From assembly GCA_002453155.1 (NCBI GenBank), contig DKGG01000046.1:52410-116409 (forward strand): DNA of 64,000 nt, read 5' to 3'. The position numbers and the translations under genes are program-made. The stretch comes from Bdellovibrionaceae bacterium UBA6776 (lineage in GTDB: Bacteria; Bdellovibrionota; Bdellovibrionia; Bdellovibrionales; UBA1609). Shown one piece after another: positions 33,701 to 41,890 of the stretch. Under the pieces are notes generated by a model. That model was not told the origin of the DNA. It did no database searches and saw only the letters and a program-made list of their open reading frames with translations. The first letter of the stretch is position 1. Each line of letters begins with the position of its first letter.

Positions 33701-34340
33701 ATCTCGCTTTCAACCCCAAGCGGTTCTTGGAATTTTTGAAGCCACTCGATATGAAGAAACCGTTCAGCTTTTTAGCGATGGAAAGATACTGACACAATTC
33801 ACTTTTCCTCGCCAAAGATTGATGTCTCTTATTGAAAAGCCGGCCAAGAAAGCTCGGGCCGCACAAAAAATTTCGCGCTGCCTGGCAGATCTGATCAGCA
33901 ATGATTCCTCACAAAAGGACTACATCAGTCTTTTTGCAACGACCGCAGGTCAAGAGCTGGAAGATTATGCCAACTCTTTGAAAGAGGATGGCGATGATTA
34001 CTCTTCCATCTTGGTGAAGGCCATTGCCGATCGTTTGGCGGAAGCCTTGACAGAATGGCTCCACTTGGAAGTGCGAAAAATCTTTGGATTCGGACAGTCT
34101 GAGAACTTAAGTTTGGACGATCTTTTAAGAGAACGTTACCAAGGCATTCGCCCCGCACCTGGGTATCCGGCCTGCCCGAATCACCAGGACAAAGCCTTGA
34201 TTTGGGAAATCTTAAATCCCGAAAAACGCATCGGTGTTTCTCTCACCGAGAGCATGGCCATGAGTCCGGCCTCCTCGGTTTCAGGATTTATTTTCAACCA
34301 TCCGAGTGCTCGCTATTTTGATGTGGGTCGACAGGACTAG
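30720..34340 (+). CDS. metH: Cobalamin-dependent methionine synthase
   Basis: A 1206-residue, full-length MetH (E. coli 1227). Domains in order: homocysteine barrel with zinc cysteines C249 (G-L-N-C-G) and C314/C315 (V-G-G-C-C-G); folate barrel beginning F-V-G-E-R-T-N-V-T-G near residue 365; cobalamin cap/helical module; B12 domain with D-V-H-D-I-G-K-N near 763, whose His ligates cobalt; and the C-terminal SAM-binding reactivation domain with R-P-A-P-G-Y-P-A-C-P. It transfers methyl from 5-methyl-THF to homocysteine in the cytoplasm. No B12 riboswitch is visible upstream. It shares the B12 requirement with icmF. Confidence 0.97.
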   Translation: MIGFPQTEKLKELIQSRIVFFDGAMGTMIQQFKLQEEDFRKGHFENHPSDLQGNNELLSLTRPDVIESIHMDFLKAGADIIETNTFNANALSQSEYGLADQVRTLNLASVQVAKAAVQKFQKTVEDRPVFIAGAVGPTNRMLSMSPDVNRPEFRALTFTELAEAYREQTLALLEGGVDFLLCETVFDTLNLKAFIYAVKTIEEEQSLKIPVMISATISDASGRTLSGQSLEAFWNSIRHADALAVGLNCGLGPSQVEFHLKELSRLMDVPLISYPNAGLPNPLSATGYDESPNLFSTRVKNLAEQGLLNLVGGCCGTTPQHIAEMVKLVSKSSPRVPAKKDSRKLRLSGIEALNISPQNEPNLIFVGERTNVTGSPKFSKLVKEDNLEASIEVARQQAQNGANILDVNFDEAMLNSKEWMQKFLNYLVSEPEISALPIMIDSSKWDVIEAGLQVLQGKCVINSLSLKDGEEAFRKSARQAMKFGAAAVIMAFDEQGQAVTKEDKVRICSRAYDILKEEGFPTTDIIFDVNVLTVGTGIDEHNNYANEFVEAVRELKKKYPETLYSGGISNLSFSFRGQNQIREAMHSVFLYHARHAGLDMAIVNAGMLQVYDDIEPELKKLVEDLVLNRTPEASDQILEYSKTHETKQSSEKKQAVDESWRKEPVQSRITHSLVNGIDKYIQEDVAEALSELKVPLHVIEGPLMTGMKEVGELFGAGKMFLPQVVKSARVMKKAVAYLEPLMKENESQSSSQGKILLATVKGDVHDIGKNIVGVVLACNGFQVIDLGVMVPFQKIYDEAVRNDVDFIGLSGLITPSLDEMAYNLKELQQLGWKKPVLIGGATTSMLHTAVKLDPLFEPPVIHVSDASLVVGAVNGLSESSKNFIDYKEKYQRLREDFEKKEQQKEPLLSVEEARSYREDLEFSESTISSPEKMGVFEFTPSIEELEKFIDWSPFFWTWELKGLYPKIFEHPKYGVEAKKIFEEAKEMLAKIKKESRFQPQAVLGIFEATRYEETVQLFSDGKILTQFTFPRQRLMSLIEKPAKKARAAQKISRCLADLISNDSSQKDYISLFATTAGQELEDYANSLKEDGDDYSSILVKAIADRLAEALTEWLHLEVRKIFGFGQSENLSLDDLLRERYQGIRPAPGYPACPNHQDKALIWEILNPEKRIGVSLTESMAMSPASSVSGFIFNHPSARYFDVGRQD

Positions 34341-34346
34341 GAAAGG

Positions 34347-35489
34347 GTGCGAATCACAATGGGGAATTCAAACAGCGAATTGAAAAACTGGTTGGAATCA
34401 AAAGCTCTCCCCTTGTGGTTTGAAAAAGGCATCGATCCCACCGATGGTGGTTTTGTAGAAGCCATTGATTTGGAGGGTCAGCCAAAGCTTTCCCTTTCTC
34501 GAAGGGCCATGGTTCAGGCGCGACAGATCTTTGTGTTCAAACAAGCTGGCGATTTGAATTTGATTTCCAAAGAAGATGCCCGGGAAATTGTTGAATCCGC
34601 CGTCAATTACTTGATCACTTATTTTTTACTGGAAGAGGGTGGCTATGGTCACTCTTTGAATCCCGAGTCCAAACAACTGAATGCCCGTGCGGATCTTTAC
34701 ACTCAAAGTTTTGTGATGTTCGGATTGGCCCAAGCCTATGCCTTGCTTCAACAAAAAGATTTAAAACAACGGGCCTTGGATCTTTTGGCATATTTGCGGA
34801 CCGAAAGAACTTTGGATGGTGGCGGCTTTAGCGAATTCGATGAACAAGGACAACTGGTCTTTGAAGCTAACCCTCATATGCACCTGTTTGAGGCTGCGCT
34901 GGCATGGATGGACGTGGACTCCTCCAAAGAGTGGAAAGATCTGGCTGAAGAGCTGCTTGAGCTGTGCCTAAAATCTTTGATGCCTTTGGACAGTTCTGTG
35001 GTTTGCGAACACTTTGAATCCGACTGGGTGCCCTTGAAGGATTCAGACAAATTTGTTTATGAGCCGGGACATCTCTGTGAGTGGTCTTGGCTGATGGGTG
35101 AATACCAACGACTGACAGGAAGAGATCTTTCATCCGTTCGAAAACAGTTGTTTCAAATCAGCGAACAACATGGGCTGGACACTTCCACCGGATCCTTGTT
35201 TGACGAGATGTGGAGTGATCACAGCGTGAAATCTTCCACACACCGTTTTTGGCCCCAATGCGAGCGAATCAAAGCGGCAAGGCAGTTGGCCTTGGAATCG
35301 GATGGCAAGGAAATGAAGTCCTATTTCGCCGCCGCAGTTCAGGCTGAAAAGGCTTTGATGGGATTTTTCACGACGCCGGTTTCCGGACTGTGGTTTGATT
35401 TGCAACAGGATTCAGGGGCTTACAAATCTCAACCCGCGAAAGCCAGTTCCTTTTACCACATCATGAGCGCCTACCTGGCCCTCCGCTAA
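34347..35489 (+). CDS. AGE-family sugar 2-epimerase/isomerase
   Basis: A 380-residue (alpha/alpha)6-barrel protein of the N-acylglucosamine 2-epimerase family. Conserved blocks are G-G-Y-G-H-S-L near residue 93, N-P-H-M-H-L-F-E-A (about 175-183), E-P-G-H-L-C-E-W-S-W-L and H-R-F-W-P-Q-C-E-R-I-K-A. Members isomerise mannose/fructose, glucose/mannose or epimerise N-acyl-glucosamine. The closest wording is to mannose isomerase-type members, but substrate cannot be fixed. The GTG at 34347 follows AGGAAAGG closely; an ATG at 34359 is a good alternative. It is six bases after metH but is unlikely to share a pathway with it. Its last codons are part of a tandem duplication (see 35471). Confidence 0.85.
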   Translation: MRITMGNSNSELKNWLESKALPLWFEKGIDPTDGGFVEAIDLEGQPKLSLSRRAMVQARQIFVFKQAGDLNLISKEDAREIVESAVNYLITYFLLEEGGYGHSLNPESKQLNARADLYTQSFVMFGLAQAYALLQQKDLKQRALDLLAYLRTERTLDGGGFSEFDEQGQLVFEANPHMHLFEAALAWMDVDSSKEWKDLAEELLELCLKSLMPLDSSVVCEHFESDWVPLKDSDKFVYEPGHLCEWSWLMGEYQRLTGRDLSSVRKQLFQISEQHGLDTSTGSLFDEMWSDHSVKSSTHRFWPQCERIKAARQLALESDGKEMKSYFAAAVQAEKALMGFFTTPVSGLWFDLQQDSGAYKSQPAKASSFYHIMSAYLALR

Positions 35490-35512
35490 TTCTACCTGGT
35501 CCCTCGCTAATT
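35471..35512 (+). repeat. Two adjacent 21-bp units spanning the stop codon
   Basis: Two neighbouring 21-base units both start CTACCTGG and end CGCTAATT, differing by a one-base change and a small shift inside (GCCCTCCG against GTCCCTCG region). The first unit ends the epimerase gene (A-Y-L-A-L-R-stop); the second lies just outside it. This looks like a recent tandem duplication at the gene end. Confidence 0.8.
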
Positions 35513-35526
35513 CATCGCACAATAGA

Positions 35527-35605
35527 GCTTCGCCAAAAGGTACCTGCTTCCTTTTCCGATATGCGGTGCATATCGGAAAAGGAAGCAGGTACCTTTTGGC
35601 GAAGC
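35527..35605. repeat. Perfect 38-bp inverted repeat with 3-base loop
   Basis: Bases 35527-35564 and 35568-35605 are exact reverse complements separated by GGT. The arms begin GCTTCGCCAAAAGG and end CGATATGC at the loop. The element sits between two converging genes, the AGE-family epimerase and icmF. Transcribed from either side it would fold into a very stable 38-bp hairpin, so it may stop transcription both ways, but there is no U-run after either arm. Its length and perfection are greater than a usual intrinsic terminator and resemble a palindromic mobile or REP-like unit. Confidence 0.9.
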
Positions 35606-35644
35606 CAAGTGGGGCCTTATTTTTGGTGGGGCCGGTTCTGTTTT

Positions 35645-38600
35645 TTAAATGTTGCGGCGGTAAGTGCCACCCGCTTCAAACAGGGTTTGAGACATCTGCT
35701 TCAAACTGCAAAAGCGCGCCGCCTTCATCAAGGCCGCAAAAATGTTGTGGCCCTTCAAGGCTTCTTCTTTCAACTCTGCCAAAGCCCGAGCGGCGGGATC
35801 TGAATTCTTCTTTTGAAAATCCAAAACATGATCCAACTGTTGCTTTTTCTCTTCTTGAGAAGCTCTGGCCATTTCGATCTTGGGAGGAATGTAATCCTCT
35901 TTCAAAGTTTCCGGATCCACAAAGGTGTTCACTCCTACCACCGGAAGTTCCCCACTGTGTTTGAGAGTTTCATAGTGTAAGGATTCTTCTTGAATGCGTG
36001 AGCGTTGATACTGAGTTTCCATGGCGCCCAAAACACCGCCGCGCTCATTGATGCGCATAAACTCATCCAACACGGCTTCCTCCACCACATCCGTCAACCA
36101 CTCCACAAAGTAACTTCCTTGAAGCGGGTTTTCGTTTTTGTTCAAACCAAACTCTTTTCCGATGATCAACTGAATGGCTTTTGCCCGCCGAACAGACTCT
36201 TCCGTCGGAGTGGTGATGGCTTCGTCATAAGCATTGGTGTGCAAAGAGTTGCAATTGTCTGAAATTGCAATAAAGGCCTGCAAGGTGGTTCGAATGTCAT
36301 TGAAGTCAATTTCTTGCGCATGCAACGACCGACCCGATGTTTGAATGTGATACTTCAGCTTTTGGGAACGCTCGGACGCCTGGTATTTGTCTTTCATGGC
36401 AATGGCCCAAATGCGTCGGGCCACGCGGCCGATCACTGTGTACTCGGGATCCAAACCATTGGAGAAAAAGAACGAAAGGTTCGGAGCAAAATCATCCACC
36501 TTCATGCCTCGTGCCCGGTAATACTCCACATAGGTGAAAGCATTTGAAAGTGTCAGCGCAAGCTGAGTGATGGGATTCGCCCCCGCCTCAGCAATGTGAT
36601 ATCCAGAAATACTGACCGAATAAAAATTGCGAACTTTGTTCGCAATAAAATATTCCTGAATGTCAGCCATCATCTTCAAAGCAAAATCAATGGAGAAGAT
36701 GCAGGTGTTTTGCCCCTGATCTTCTTTCAAGATGTCCGCTTGAACCGTGCCTCGAACCTTCATCAAAGTTTCTGACTTGATGGCTTCCCAATCCGAAGAT
36801 CCATAGGGAATTTTATTTCCGGTTTCTTTTTCCTTCAACTCCACCTGTTGATCGATGGCTGTGTTAAGGAAAAAGGCCAAAATCATGGGGGCCGGACCAT
36901 TGATGGTCATACTGACACTGGTGGATGGATCACAAAGATCAAATCCCGCATAGAGCTTTTTCATATCTTCCACCGTGGCAATGCTCACACCACTTTCACC
37001 CACTTTTCCATAAATGTCGGGACGAGGATCCGGATCCTCCCCGTACAAAGTGACACTGTCAAAAGCCGTCGACAGTCGCTTTGCCGGCTCCCCTTTGGAA
37101 AGATAGTGAAACCGTCGGTTGGTTCTTTCCGGAGGACCTTCCCCTGCAAATTGGCGTGTGGGATCTTCTCCGGTGCGCTTCAGTGGAAACACCCCTGCGG
37201 TGAAAGGAAAAACACCAGGAACATTTTCAAGCTTCAAATAACGGTAGCGATCGCCCCAGTCTTTGAGTTTGGGAACAACCACTTTTGGAATCTTTGTTCC
37301 ACTCAGAGAAGTGGTGGTCAAAGGTTGGCGAATCTCTTTGTCACGAACATGATAGATAAACTCTTCGCCCGCATATTGATTTCTGAGATCCTCAAATTTT
37401 TGCACCTGATCCAAATCACTTTTGGAAAAATCCTTTTCCAAGTTTTCTTTTAAAGTTGTCAGTGGAGCGGTTTCAGATTCTGAACTTTTAGATTTTAAGA
37501 GTTCGGACACCTGATGAAGACTTCCCAAGTTGGAAGCCACTGCGGACTTGTTCTCCACATCGGTTTTGTAATTCCGAATCATTGAGACAATTTCAGCCAA
37601 ATAGTTCTGACGCTCCGGAGGAACCACAGTTTGCTTTTTGGATTCGGTCAAAAGGTTCTTTCGCTTTTCATCCAATTCAAAGGGAAACTCTTTGGAAAGG
37701 CTCTTTCCTTTTTCCGTCAAGGTGGAAATCAAACACATAAAAAGCTGATTTAAGCCCGGGTCATTGAATTGACTGGCTTGAGTCATGTAGACGGGAACTT
37801 CTTCACTGGCTTCAAAAATCTTTCGTGAACGCTTATACTGTTTGGTCACATCGCGAAGGGCATCTTGAGCCCCTCTTCGATCGGCTTTATTGATGGCCAC
37901 CAAATCGGCAAAATCAATCATGTCAATTTTTTCAAGCTGAGACTGAGCGCCGAATTCAGAAGTCATCACGTACAAACTCAAATCACTCAACTCCACAATC
38001 TTGCTGGAAGCCTGACCAATACCGGAACTTTCTGCGATCAACAAATCAAAGCCCTTGGTTTTCATATGATCCAAAACCAAAGGAAGGCTTTCCGAAATTT
38101 CATTGCCGGATCCCCGTGAAGCGAGAGATCGCATAAAAAGTCCAGGACGGTTCAAGGTGTTCATGCGAATGCGATCCCCAAGCAGGGCTCCACCCGTCTT
38201 TCGCTTAGAAGGGTCCACACACACCACACCGATTTTAATTTCAGGAAAAATATTTTTAAAGCGGAGCAACAGCTCATCCACCAAAGAAGATTTTCCCGCT
38301 CCACCTGTTCCTGTGACTCCAAGGACCAAAGGCGCTTTGGAGGAGCTGGATGCAACCGCCAGCCCGCGACTTTCCACTCCGGTAATCTCAACACCCAGAT
38401 CTCTTTGGTTCAAAGGAGAGTTGAGGAAATTCAAATCCGCTTTCAATTCCTCTGTTTTTGAAGGCCGAGGGTTTTTCGAGTTTTTTGAAGCTTCCAAGAG
38501 GTCAAAGTCACAACCTTTGACAATCATTTCAATCATTCCCTCGAGCCCCAACCGGCGCCCATCATCGGGATGAAAAATTTGAGCGATGCCGTAGTCCTCA

Positions 38601-38929
38601 AGCTCTTTCTTCTCTTCATGGATGATGACGCCTCCGCCACCTCCATAAATTTGCACATAGTGAGCACCCGCCGCATCCAAAAGGTCACGGAGATATTTGA
38701 AATACTCCATGTGTCCTCCTTGGTAGGAACTGATGCACACACCTTGCGCGCCCTCTTGAAGGACTGCCGAAACCACATCAAAAACCGAACGGTTGTGACC
38801 CAAGTGGATCACTTCCACGCCGAAGTCTTGCAGGATCCGACGTATGACATTGATTGCAGCATCGTGACCATCAAAAAGAGAAGCCGCCGTAACCACTCGA
38901 ATGGGATTTTTTGCTTTATATGACATCAT
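35645..38929 (-). CDS. icmF: Fused isobutyryl-CoA mutase (IcmF)
   Basis: A 1094-residue fusion that interconverts isobutyryl-CoA and n-butyryl-CoA using adenosylcobalamin. Order: B12 domain at the N-terminus (D20-G-H22 is the cobalt-ligand motif), MeaI-type G3E GTPase with P-loop G-T-G-G-A-G-K-S-S (207-215) and N-K-A-D near 347, then the mutase barrel. Substrate residues read F594 in R-Q-F-A-G and Q740 in D-Q-G-Q-N-T, where methylmalonyl-CoA mutase has Tyr and Arg; this matches IcmF (F598/Q742 in the Cupriavidus enzyme) and excludes methylmalonyl-CoA mutase. ATG at 38929 overlaps the enoyl-CoA hydratase stop by 4 bases; an ATG follows immediately. Confidence 0.95.
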   Translation of the reverse strand: MMSYKAKNPIRVVTAASLFDGHDAAINVIRRILQDFGVEVIHLGHNRSVFDVVSAVLQEGAQGVCISSYQGGHMEYFKYLRDLLDAAGAHYVQIYGGGGGVIIHEEKKELEDYGIAQIFHPDDGRRLGLEGMIEMIVKGCDFDLLEASKNSKNPRPSKTEELKADLNFLNSPLNQRDLGVEITGVESRGLAVASSSSKAPLVLGVTGTGGAGKSSLVDELLLRFKNIFPEIKIGVVCVDPSKRKTGGALLGDRIRMNTLNRPGLFMRSLASRGSGNEISESLPLVLDHMKTKGFDLLIAESSGIGQASSKIVELSDLSLYVMTSEFGAQSQLEKIDMIDFADLVAINKADRRGAQDALRDVTKQYKRSRKIFEASEEVPVYMTQASQFNDPGLNQLFMCLISTLTEKGKSLSKEFPFELDEKRKNLLTESKKQTVVPPERQNYLAEIVSMIRNYKTDVENKSAVASNLGSLHQVSELLKSKSSESETAPLTTLKENLEKDFSKSDLDQVQKFEDLRNQYAGEEFIYHVRDKEIRQPLTTTSLSGTKIPKVVVPKLKDWGDRYRYLKLENVPGVFPFTAGVFPLKRTGEDPTRQFAGEGPPERTNRRFHYLSKGEPAKRLSTAFDSVTLYGEDPDPRPDIYGKVGESGVSIATVEDMKKLYAGFDLCDPSTSVSMTINGPAPMILAFFLNTAIDQQVELKEKETGNKIPYGSSDWEAIKSETLMKVRGTVQADILKEDQGQNTCIFSIDFALKMMADIQEYFIANKVRNFYSVSISGYHIAEAGANPITQLALTLSNAFTYVEYYRARGMKVDDFAPNLSFFFSNGLDPEYTVIGRVARRIWAIAMKDKYQASERSQKLKYHIQTSGRSLHAQEIDFNDIRTTLQAFIAISDNCNSLHTNAYDEAITTPTEESVRRAKAIQLIIGKEFGLNKNENPLQGSYFVEWLTDVVEEAVLDEFMRINERGGVLGAMETQYQRSRIQEESLHYETLKHSGELPVVGVNTFVDPETLKEDYIPPKIEMARASQEEKKQQLDHVLDFQKKNSDPAARALAELKEEALKGHNIFAALMKAARFCSLKQMSQTLFEAGGTYRRNI

Positions 38930-39720
38930 TCACCTTTGAATTCAGGTTTTCTCTTAGAGAGAAAAGCGTCCACACCTTCCTTTTGATCCGCAGTTTTAAA
39001 AACTTCGGAAAACGCACGGGCTTCCAACTGAAAACCTTTTTTCGAGAAGTCTTCAAAACCCACATTGATACAGGCTTTGGCCATGCGGACGGCAATGGGC
39101 GCACGCTCACAAATATTTCCGGCAATTTTATGGGCTTCCTCAAGCAGCTGCTCAGGTTCGCAAATTTGAGTAAACAGTCCCCACTTCTCACCCTGTTCGG
39201 CTGAAAACATTTCTCCTGTTAAGGTGGCTCTCTTGGCCACTCCAAAATTTGTTTTCAAAGAAAGTCTTTGAGTGCCGCCATAGCCCGGAAGAAGTCCAAG
39301 GGTCACTTCTGGAAGCCCCCACTTTGCTTTGGAGCTTGCGATCAACATGTCACAAGACAATGCCAGCTCCAAACCACCTCCCAAAGCAAAACCGTTAACG
39401 GCAGCAAGGGTCGGGATTTCCATGTCTTCCAGTTTTTGAAACAAGCGCTGTCCTCGTTCGGACATCTCTTGGGCTTTGCCCGCGTCCAAATCTTTAAATT
39501 CAGAAATGTCGGCGCCCGCCACAAAGGCTTTGCCCTCGCCAGTTAAAATCAATGCTCGAACCTTAGAGTCTTCGGAAATTTTTGAAAGGGCCTGATCCAG
39601 CTCTTTCAACACTTGGCCATTCAACGCATTCATTGCTTGAGGCCGATTCATTGTGATCGAAATATACTTCTGCCCATTGGGGGCTTTGTGCTCTTCAAAA
39701 CGAAGGGTTTCAAAAGACAT
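38926..39720 (-). CDS. Enoyl-CoA hydratase (crotonase family)
   Basis: A 264-residue crotonase that adds water across the double bond of short enoyl-CoA esters. The oxyanion-hole segment A-F-V-A-G-A-D-I-S-E is at 66-75 and G-A-L-G-G-G-L-E-type glycine loop near 112-118. Both catalytic glutamates are present: E118 (G-G-G-L-E-L-A) and E138 (W-G-L-P-E-V-T). The ATG at 39720 has an excellent GGGAGGT upstream. It lies between the 3-hydroxyacyl-CoA dehydrogenase and icmF genes, so crotonyl-CoA/3-hydroxybutyryl-CoA chemistry feeding or draining the butyryl-CoA product of IcmF is likely. Confidence 0.92.
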   Translation of the reverse strand: MSFETLRFEEHKAPNGQKYISITMNRPQAMNALNGQVLKELDQALSKISEDSKVRALILTGEGKAFVAGADISEFKDLDAGKAQEMSERGQRLFQKLEDMEIPTLAAVNGFALGGGLELALSCDMLIASSKAKWGLPEVTLGLLPGYGGTQRLSLKTNFGVAKRATLTGEMFSAEQGEKWGLFTQICEPEQLLEEAHKIAGNICERAPIAVRMAKACINVGFEDFSKKGFQLEARAFSEVFKTADQKEGVDAFLSKRKPEFKGE

Positions 39721-39732
39721 TGGGACCTCCCT

Positions 39733-40587
39733 TTATTGGTCGTAAGAGTAAAAACCTTTTCCTGTTTTGCGGCCAAGCCAGCCGGCTTCCACATACTTTA
39801 CAAGTAGCGGACAAGGTCGGTATTTGGTGTCTCCCAAACCTTCATGAAGGACATTCATGATGGAAAGACAGGTGTCCAGACCAATAAAGTCTGCCAAGGT
39901 CAATGGCCCCATGGGCTGATTGGTTCCCAGTTTCATGGCGGAATCAATGTCTTCCACCGTGGCGATTCCTTCATACAAGGTGTAAACGGCTTCGTTGATC
40001 ATGGGCATCAGAATGCGATTCACCGCAAACCCAGGAATGTCCTTCACCTCTACAAAAGTTTTTCCAAGATCTTCTGCAAGCTTACGAACCGTTTTAAAAG
40101 TTTCATCTGATGTTTGAAGTCCACGAATCCCCTCTACCAGTTTCATCAAGGGCACGGGATTCATAAAGTGCATCCCGGCCACAAAATCCGGTCGGCGAGT
40201 GGCACTGGCAATTTTTGTAATGGAGATGCTGGAGGTGTTGGTGCAAAGGATGGCTCCATCTTTACAAACTTCATCCAACTGAGTAAAAAGTTGAAGCTTA
40301 AGGTCCACTTTTTCAGTGACCGCTTCCACCACCAAATCACAATCTTTGAACGCACTCATGTCTTTACTGGTGACGATACGGGAGATGACTTCTGATTTTT
40401 GATCCGCGGGCATCACTTCTTTTTTGATCAATCGATCCAAGCTTTTTTCGATGGTCGCCATTCCACGCTTTAAAGCTTCATCAGAGATGTCCACCATCAC
40501 GGCCTGGATGCCTTTTTGAGCCACCACTTGAGTGATTCCATTTCCCATTTGCCCCGCTCCAAGTACGCCCACTTTTTGGATCGCCAT
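39733..40587 (-). CDS. hbd: 3-hydroxybutyryl-CoA dehydrogenase
   Basis: A 284-residue NAD(P)-dependent dehydrogenase for short 3-hydroxyacyl-CoA esters. The Rossmann motif G-V-L-G-A-G-Q-M-G-N-G is at 7-17. Catalytic H140 is in M-H-F-M-N-P-V-P, with E-type partner in K-L-V-E-G. The usual C-terminal domain follows with G-P-L-T-L-A-D-F-I-G-L-D. The length equals a typical stand-alone Hbd. AAAGGAGGAGAG directly before the ATG is a near-perfect ribosome-binding site. It is the first gene of the hbd / hydratase / icmF transcript. Confidence 0.94.
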   Translation of the reverse strand: MAIQKVGVLGAGQMGNGITQVVAQKGIQAVMVDISDEALKRGMATIEKSLDRLIKKEVMPADQKSEVISRIVTSKDMSAFKDCDLVVEAVTEKVDLKLQLFTQLDEVCKDGAILCTNTSSISITKIASATRRPDFVAGMHFMNPVPLMKLVEGIRGLQTSDETFKTVRKLAEDLGKTFVEVKDIPGFAVNRILMPMINEAVYTLYEGIATVEDIDSAMKLGTNQPMGPLTLADFIGLDTCLSIMNVLHEGLGDTKYRPCPLLVKYVEAGWLGRKTGKGFYSYDQ

Positions 40588-40778
40588 CTCTCCTCCTTTT
40601 GATTTGGGTGCCTGATTTAGGTGCCACTCAGAAAATATCCGGCTTCAAAATCTGTAATCGGTGCGTTAGACGCGTCGAATACAGGTTTTGAAGTTGCACA
40701 CTTTTGGGGTGGCACCTCAATTTACTTTTTGTAACGGGAAGACAGTAGCAAAGCCGAGAAATTTTGACGAGTGGGTTT
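40588..40778. other. Intergenic leader of the hbd-icmF operon
   Basis: A 191-base stretch between the outer-membrane protein gene and hbd, upstream of hbd on the leftward strand. It contains an inverted repeat (see 40619-40717) and no open frame worth reporting. No convincing -35/-10 pair was found on the minus strand. Confidence 0.5.
40619..40717. repeat. Spaced inverted repeat AGGTGCCAC / GTGGCACCT
   Basis: AGGTGCCAC at 40619-40627 is matched by its exact reverse complement at 40709-40717, 81 bases away, in the leader of hbd. A further GGTGCC lies just outside the first copy. It could be a paired operator or the base of a long stem; no regulator is recognisable from it. Confidence 0.5.
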
Positions 40779-41822
40779 CTAGTTTGACTGAGGAAAATAA
40801 AGCGGCGTGACAGACCAGATCAGGCGGATTTCGTCGTTGGGAGTTTGCACCCCCTCCTCCATCACCTTAGATCCAATCAAAATGACTTTTGAAGTGGATG
40901 ATTTGTTGGCCTTTACCAATGCCAAGCTCACTTTGTGAACACCATCATTGTCTGTTTTCAGATCTGGATCGAAAGGATTGTAGCGGACAAAATACCCAAG
41001 GCCTTCGGAAAACATCTGGCCAAATTCCAAGTTGCTGGTGGCAAATCGAAAACTCTCTTGGTTTTGCTCTTTGTCACCCACTGCAAAATCAAGCGACAAC
41101 CGAAAGGACGACGGACGCCAATCTGCGTAAACTCCACCCATTCTCCACTTAGAGGTTTGCGCCGCATTGAAGCGCGCCACCGTCAAAGAACTTCCCGTTG
41201 TGGAAGAGGGGTCTGTGGAACCGGTTTGCCCAAAAGCCTCCACGCGAAGCTTGTGAAAATCATATCCCCAACGGGCTGCATACCAGGTCTTGTGATCTTG
41301 ACTGTTTCCCGACTCACCGTTGAACACGCTGAATCCGGTGAAAAAGTAATTGTATGTGATGAAATAATTCAGGCCGATGTCTCGAAGACCCACAAGACCT
41401 TGAGAGTAGATTTCAGAACGCGGGAAAATCAGCTCACTTTCAGAGAGCACTCCCTCTCGTCCAATTTCCAAAGGAATCAATCCAATGCGAAAACGCCCAA
41501 AAAGACTTTCGTACTCGCCGTAGGCTTCCACCAAATCAATGTCACTTTCACTTTTGGTGTCCGCATAGAGTTTTGGTTTTCCTCTTAAGCTGTGTGCTCC
41601 GATTCGAAATTTTGAAGAGAGACGGTCATCCAAGGTCCATAAAATTCCAACAGAACTTTCTCCAAGAACAAACTCCCCTTCTTGCTGCTCGCGGTAGAAC
41701 CCTTGGGGCCTTAAAGTCAGATCACTCACACTCAATGTGCCCAGCTGTTCTTGAGCCATCGAGACCGATGCAAACGAGCATCCTAAAGTGAGGATCGAGA
41801 TGAGAAAATTCCACTGGCGCAT
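40779..41822 (-). CDS. Predicted outer-membrane beta-barrel protein
   Basis: A 347-residue protein with a clear signal peptide (residues 1-23: basic start, hydrophobic core, S-M-A-Q cleavage region). The rest is rich in alternating polar/aromatic strands (for example F-R-I-G-L-I-P-L-E-I, Y-F-I-T-Y-N-Y-F-F-T-G-F) with short turns, typical of a porin-like barrel. I do not recognise a named family. Similar proteins serve as channels or structural barrels in the outer membrane. It is not obviously in an operon; the ATG has only a weak AAAG signal upstream. Confidence 0.75.
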   Translation of the reverse strand: MRQWNFLISILTLGCSFASVSMAQEQLGTLSVSDLTLRPQGFYREQQEGEFVLGESSVGILWTLDDRLSSKFRIGAHSLRGKPKLYADTKSESDIDLVEAYGEYESLFGRFRIGLIPLEIGREGVLSESELIFPRSEIYSQGLVGLRDIGLNYFITYNYFFTGFSVFNGESGNSQDHKTWYAARWGYDFHKLRVEAFGQTGSTDPSSTTGSSLTVARFNAAQTSKWRMGGVYADWRPSSFRLSLDFAVGDKEQNQESFRFATSNLEFGQMFSEGLGYFVRYNPFDPDLKTDNDGVHKVSLALVKANKSSTSKVILIGSKVMEEGVQTPNDEIRLIWSVTPLYFPQSN

Positions 41823-41890
41823 GATGACTTTGATGCTAACAGTTCCTTTAAAAATTAACAGCTCTCACCTGAAAAAGAGCCCGACGAAGG

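Noticed and set aside
35645..38929. Annotation as methylmalonyl-CoA mutase with a fused GTPase.
   Set aside because: The substrate-binding positions are Phe594 and Gln740, the isobutyryl-CoA mutase pattern, instead of Tyr and Arg.
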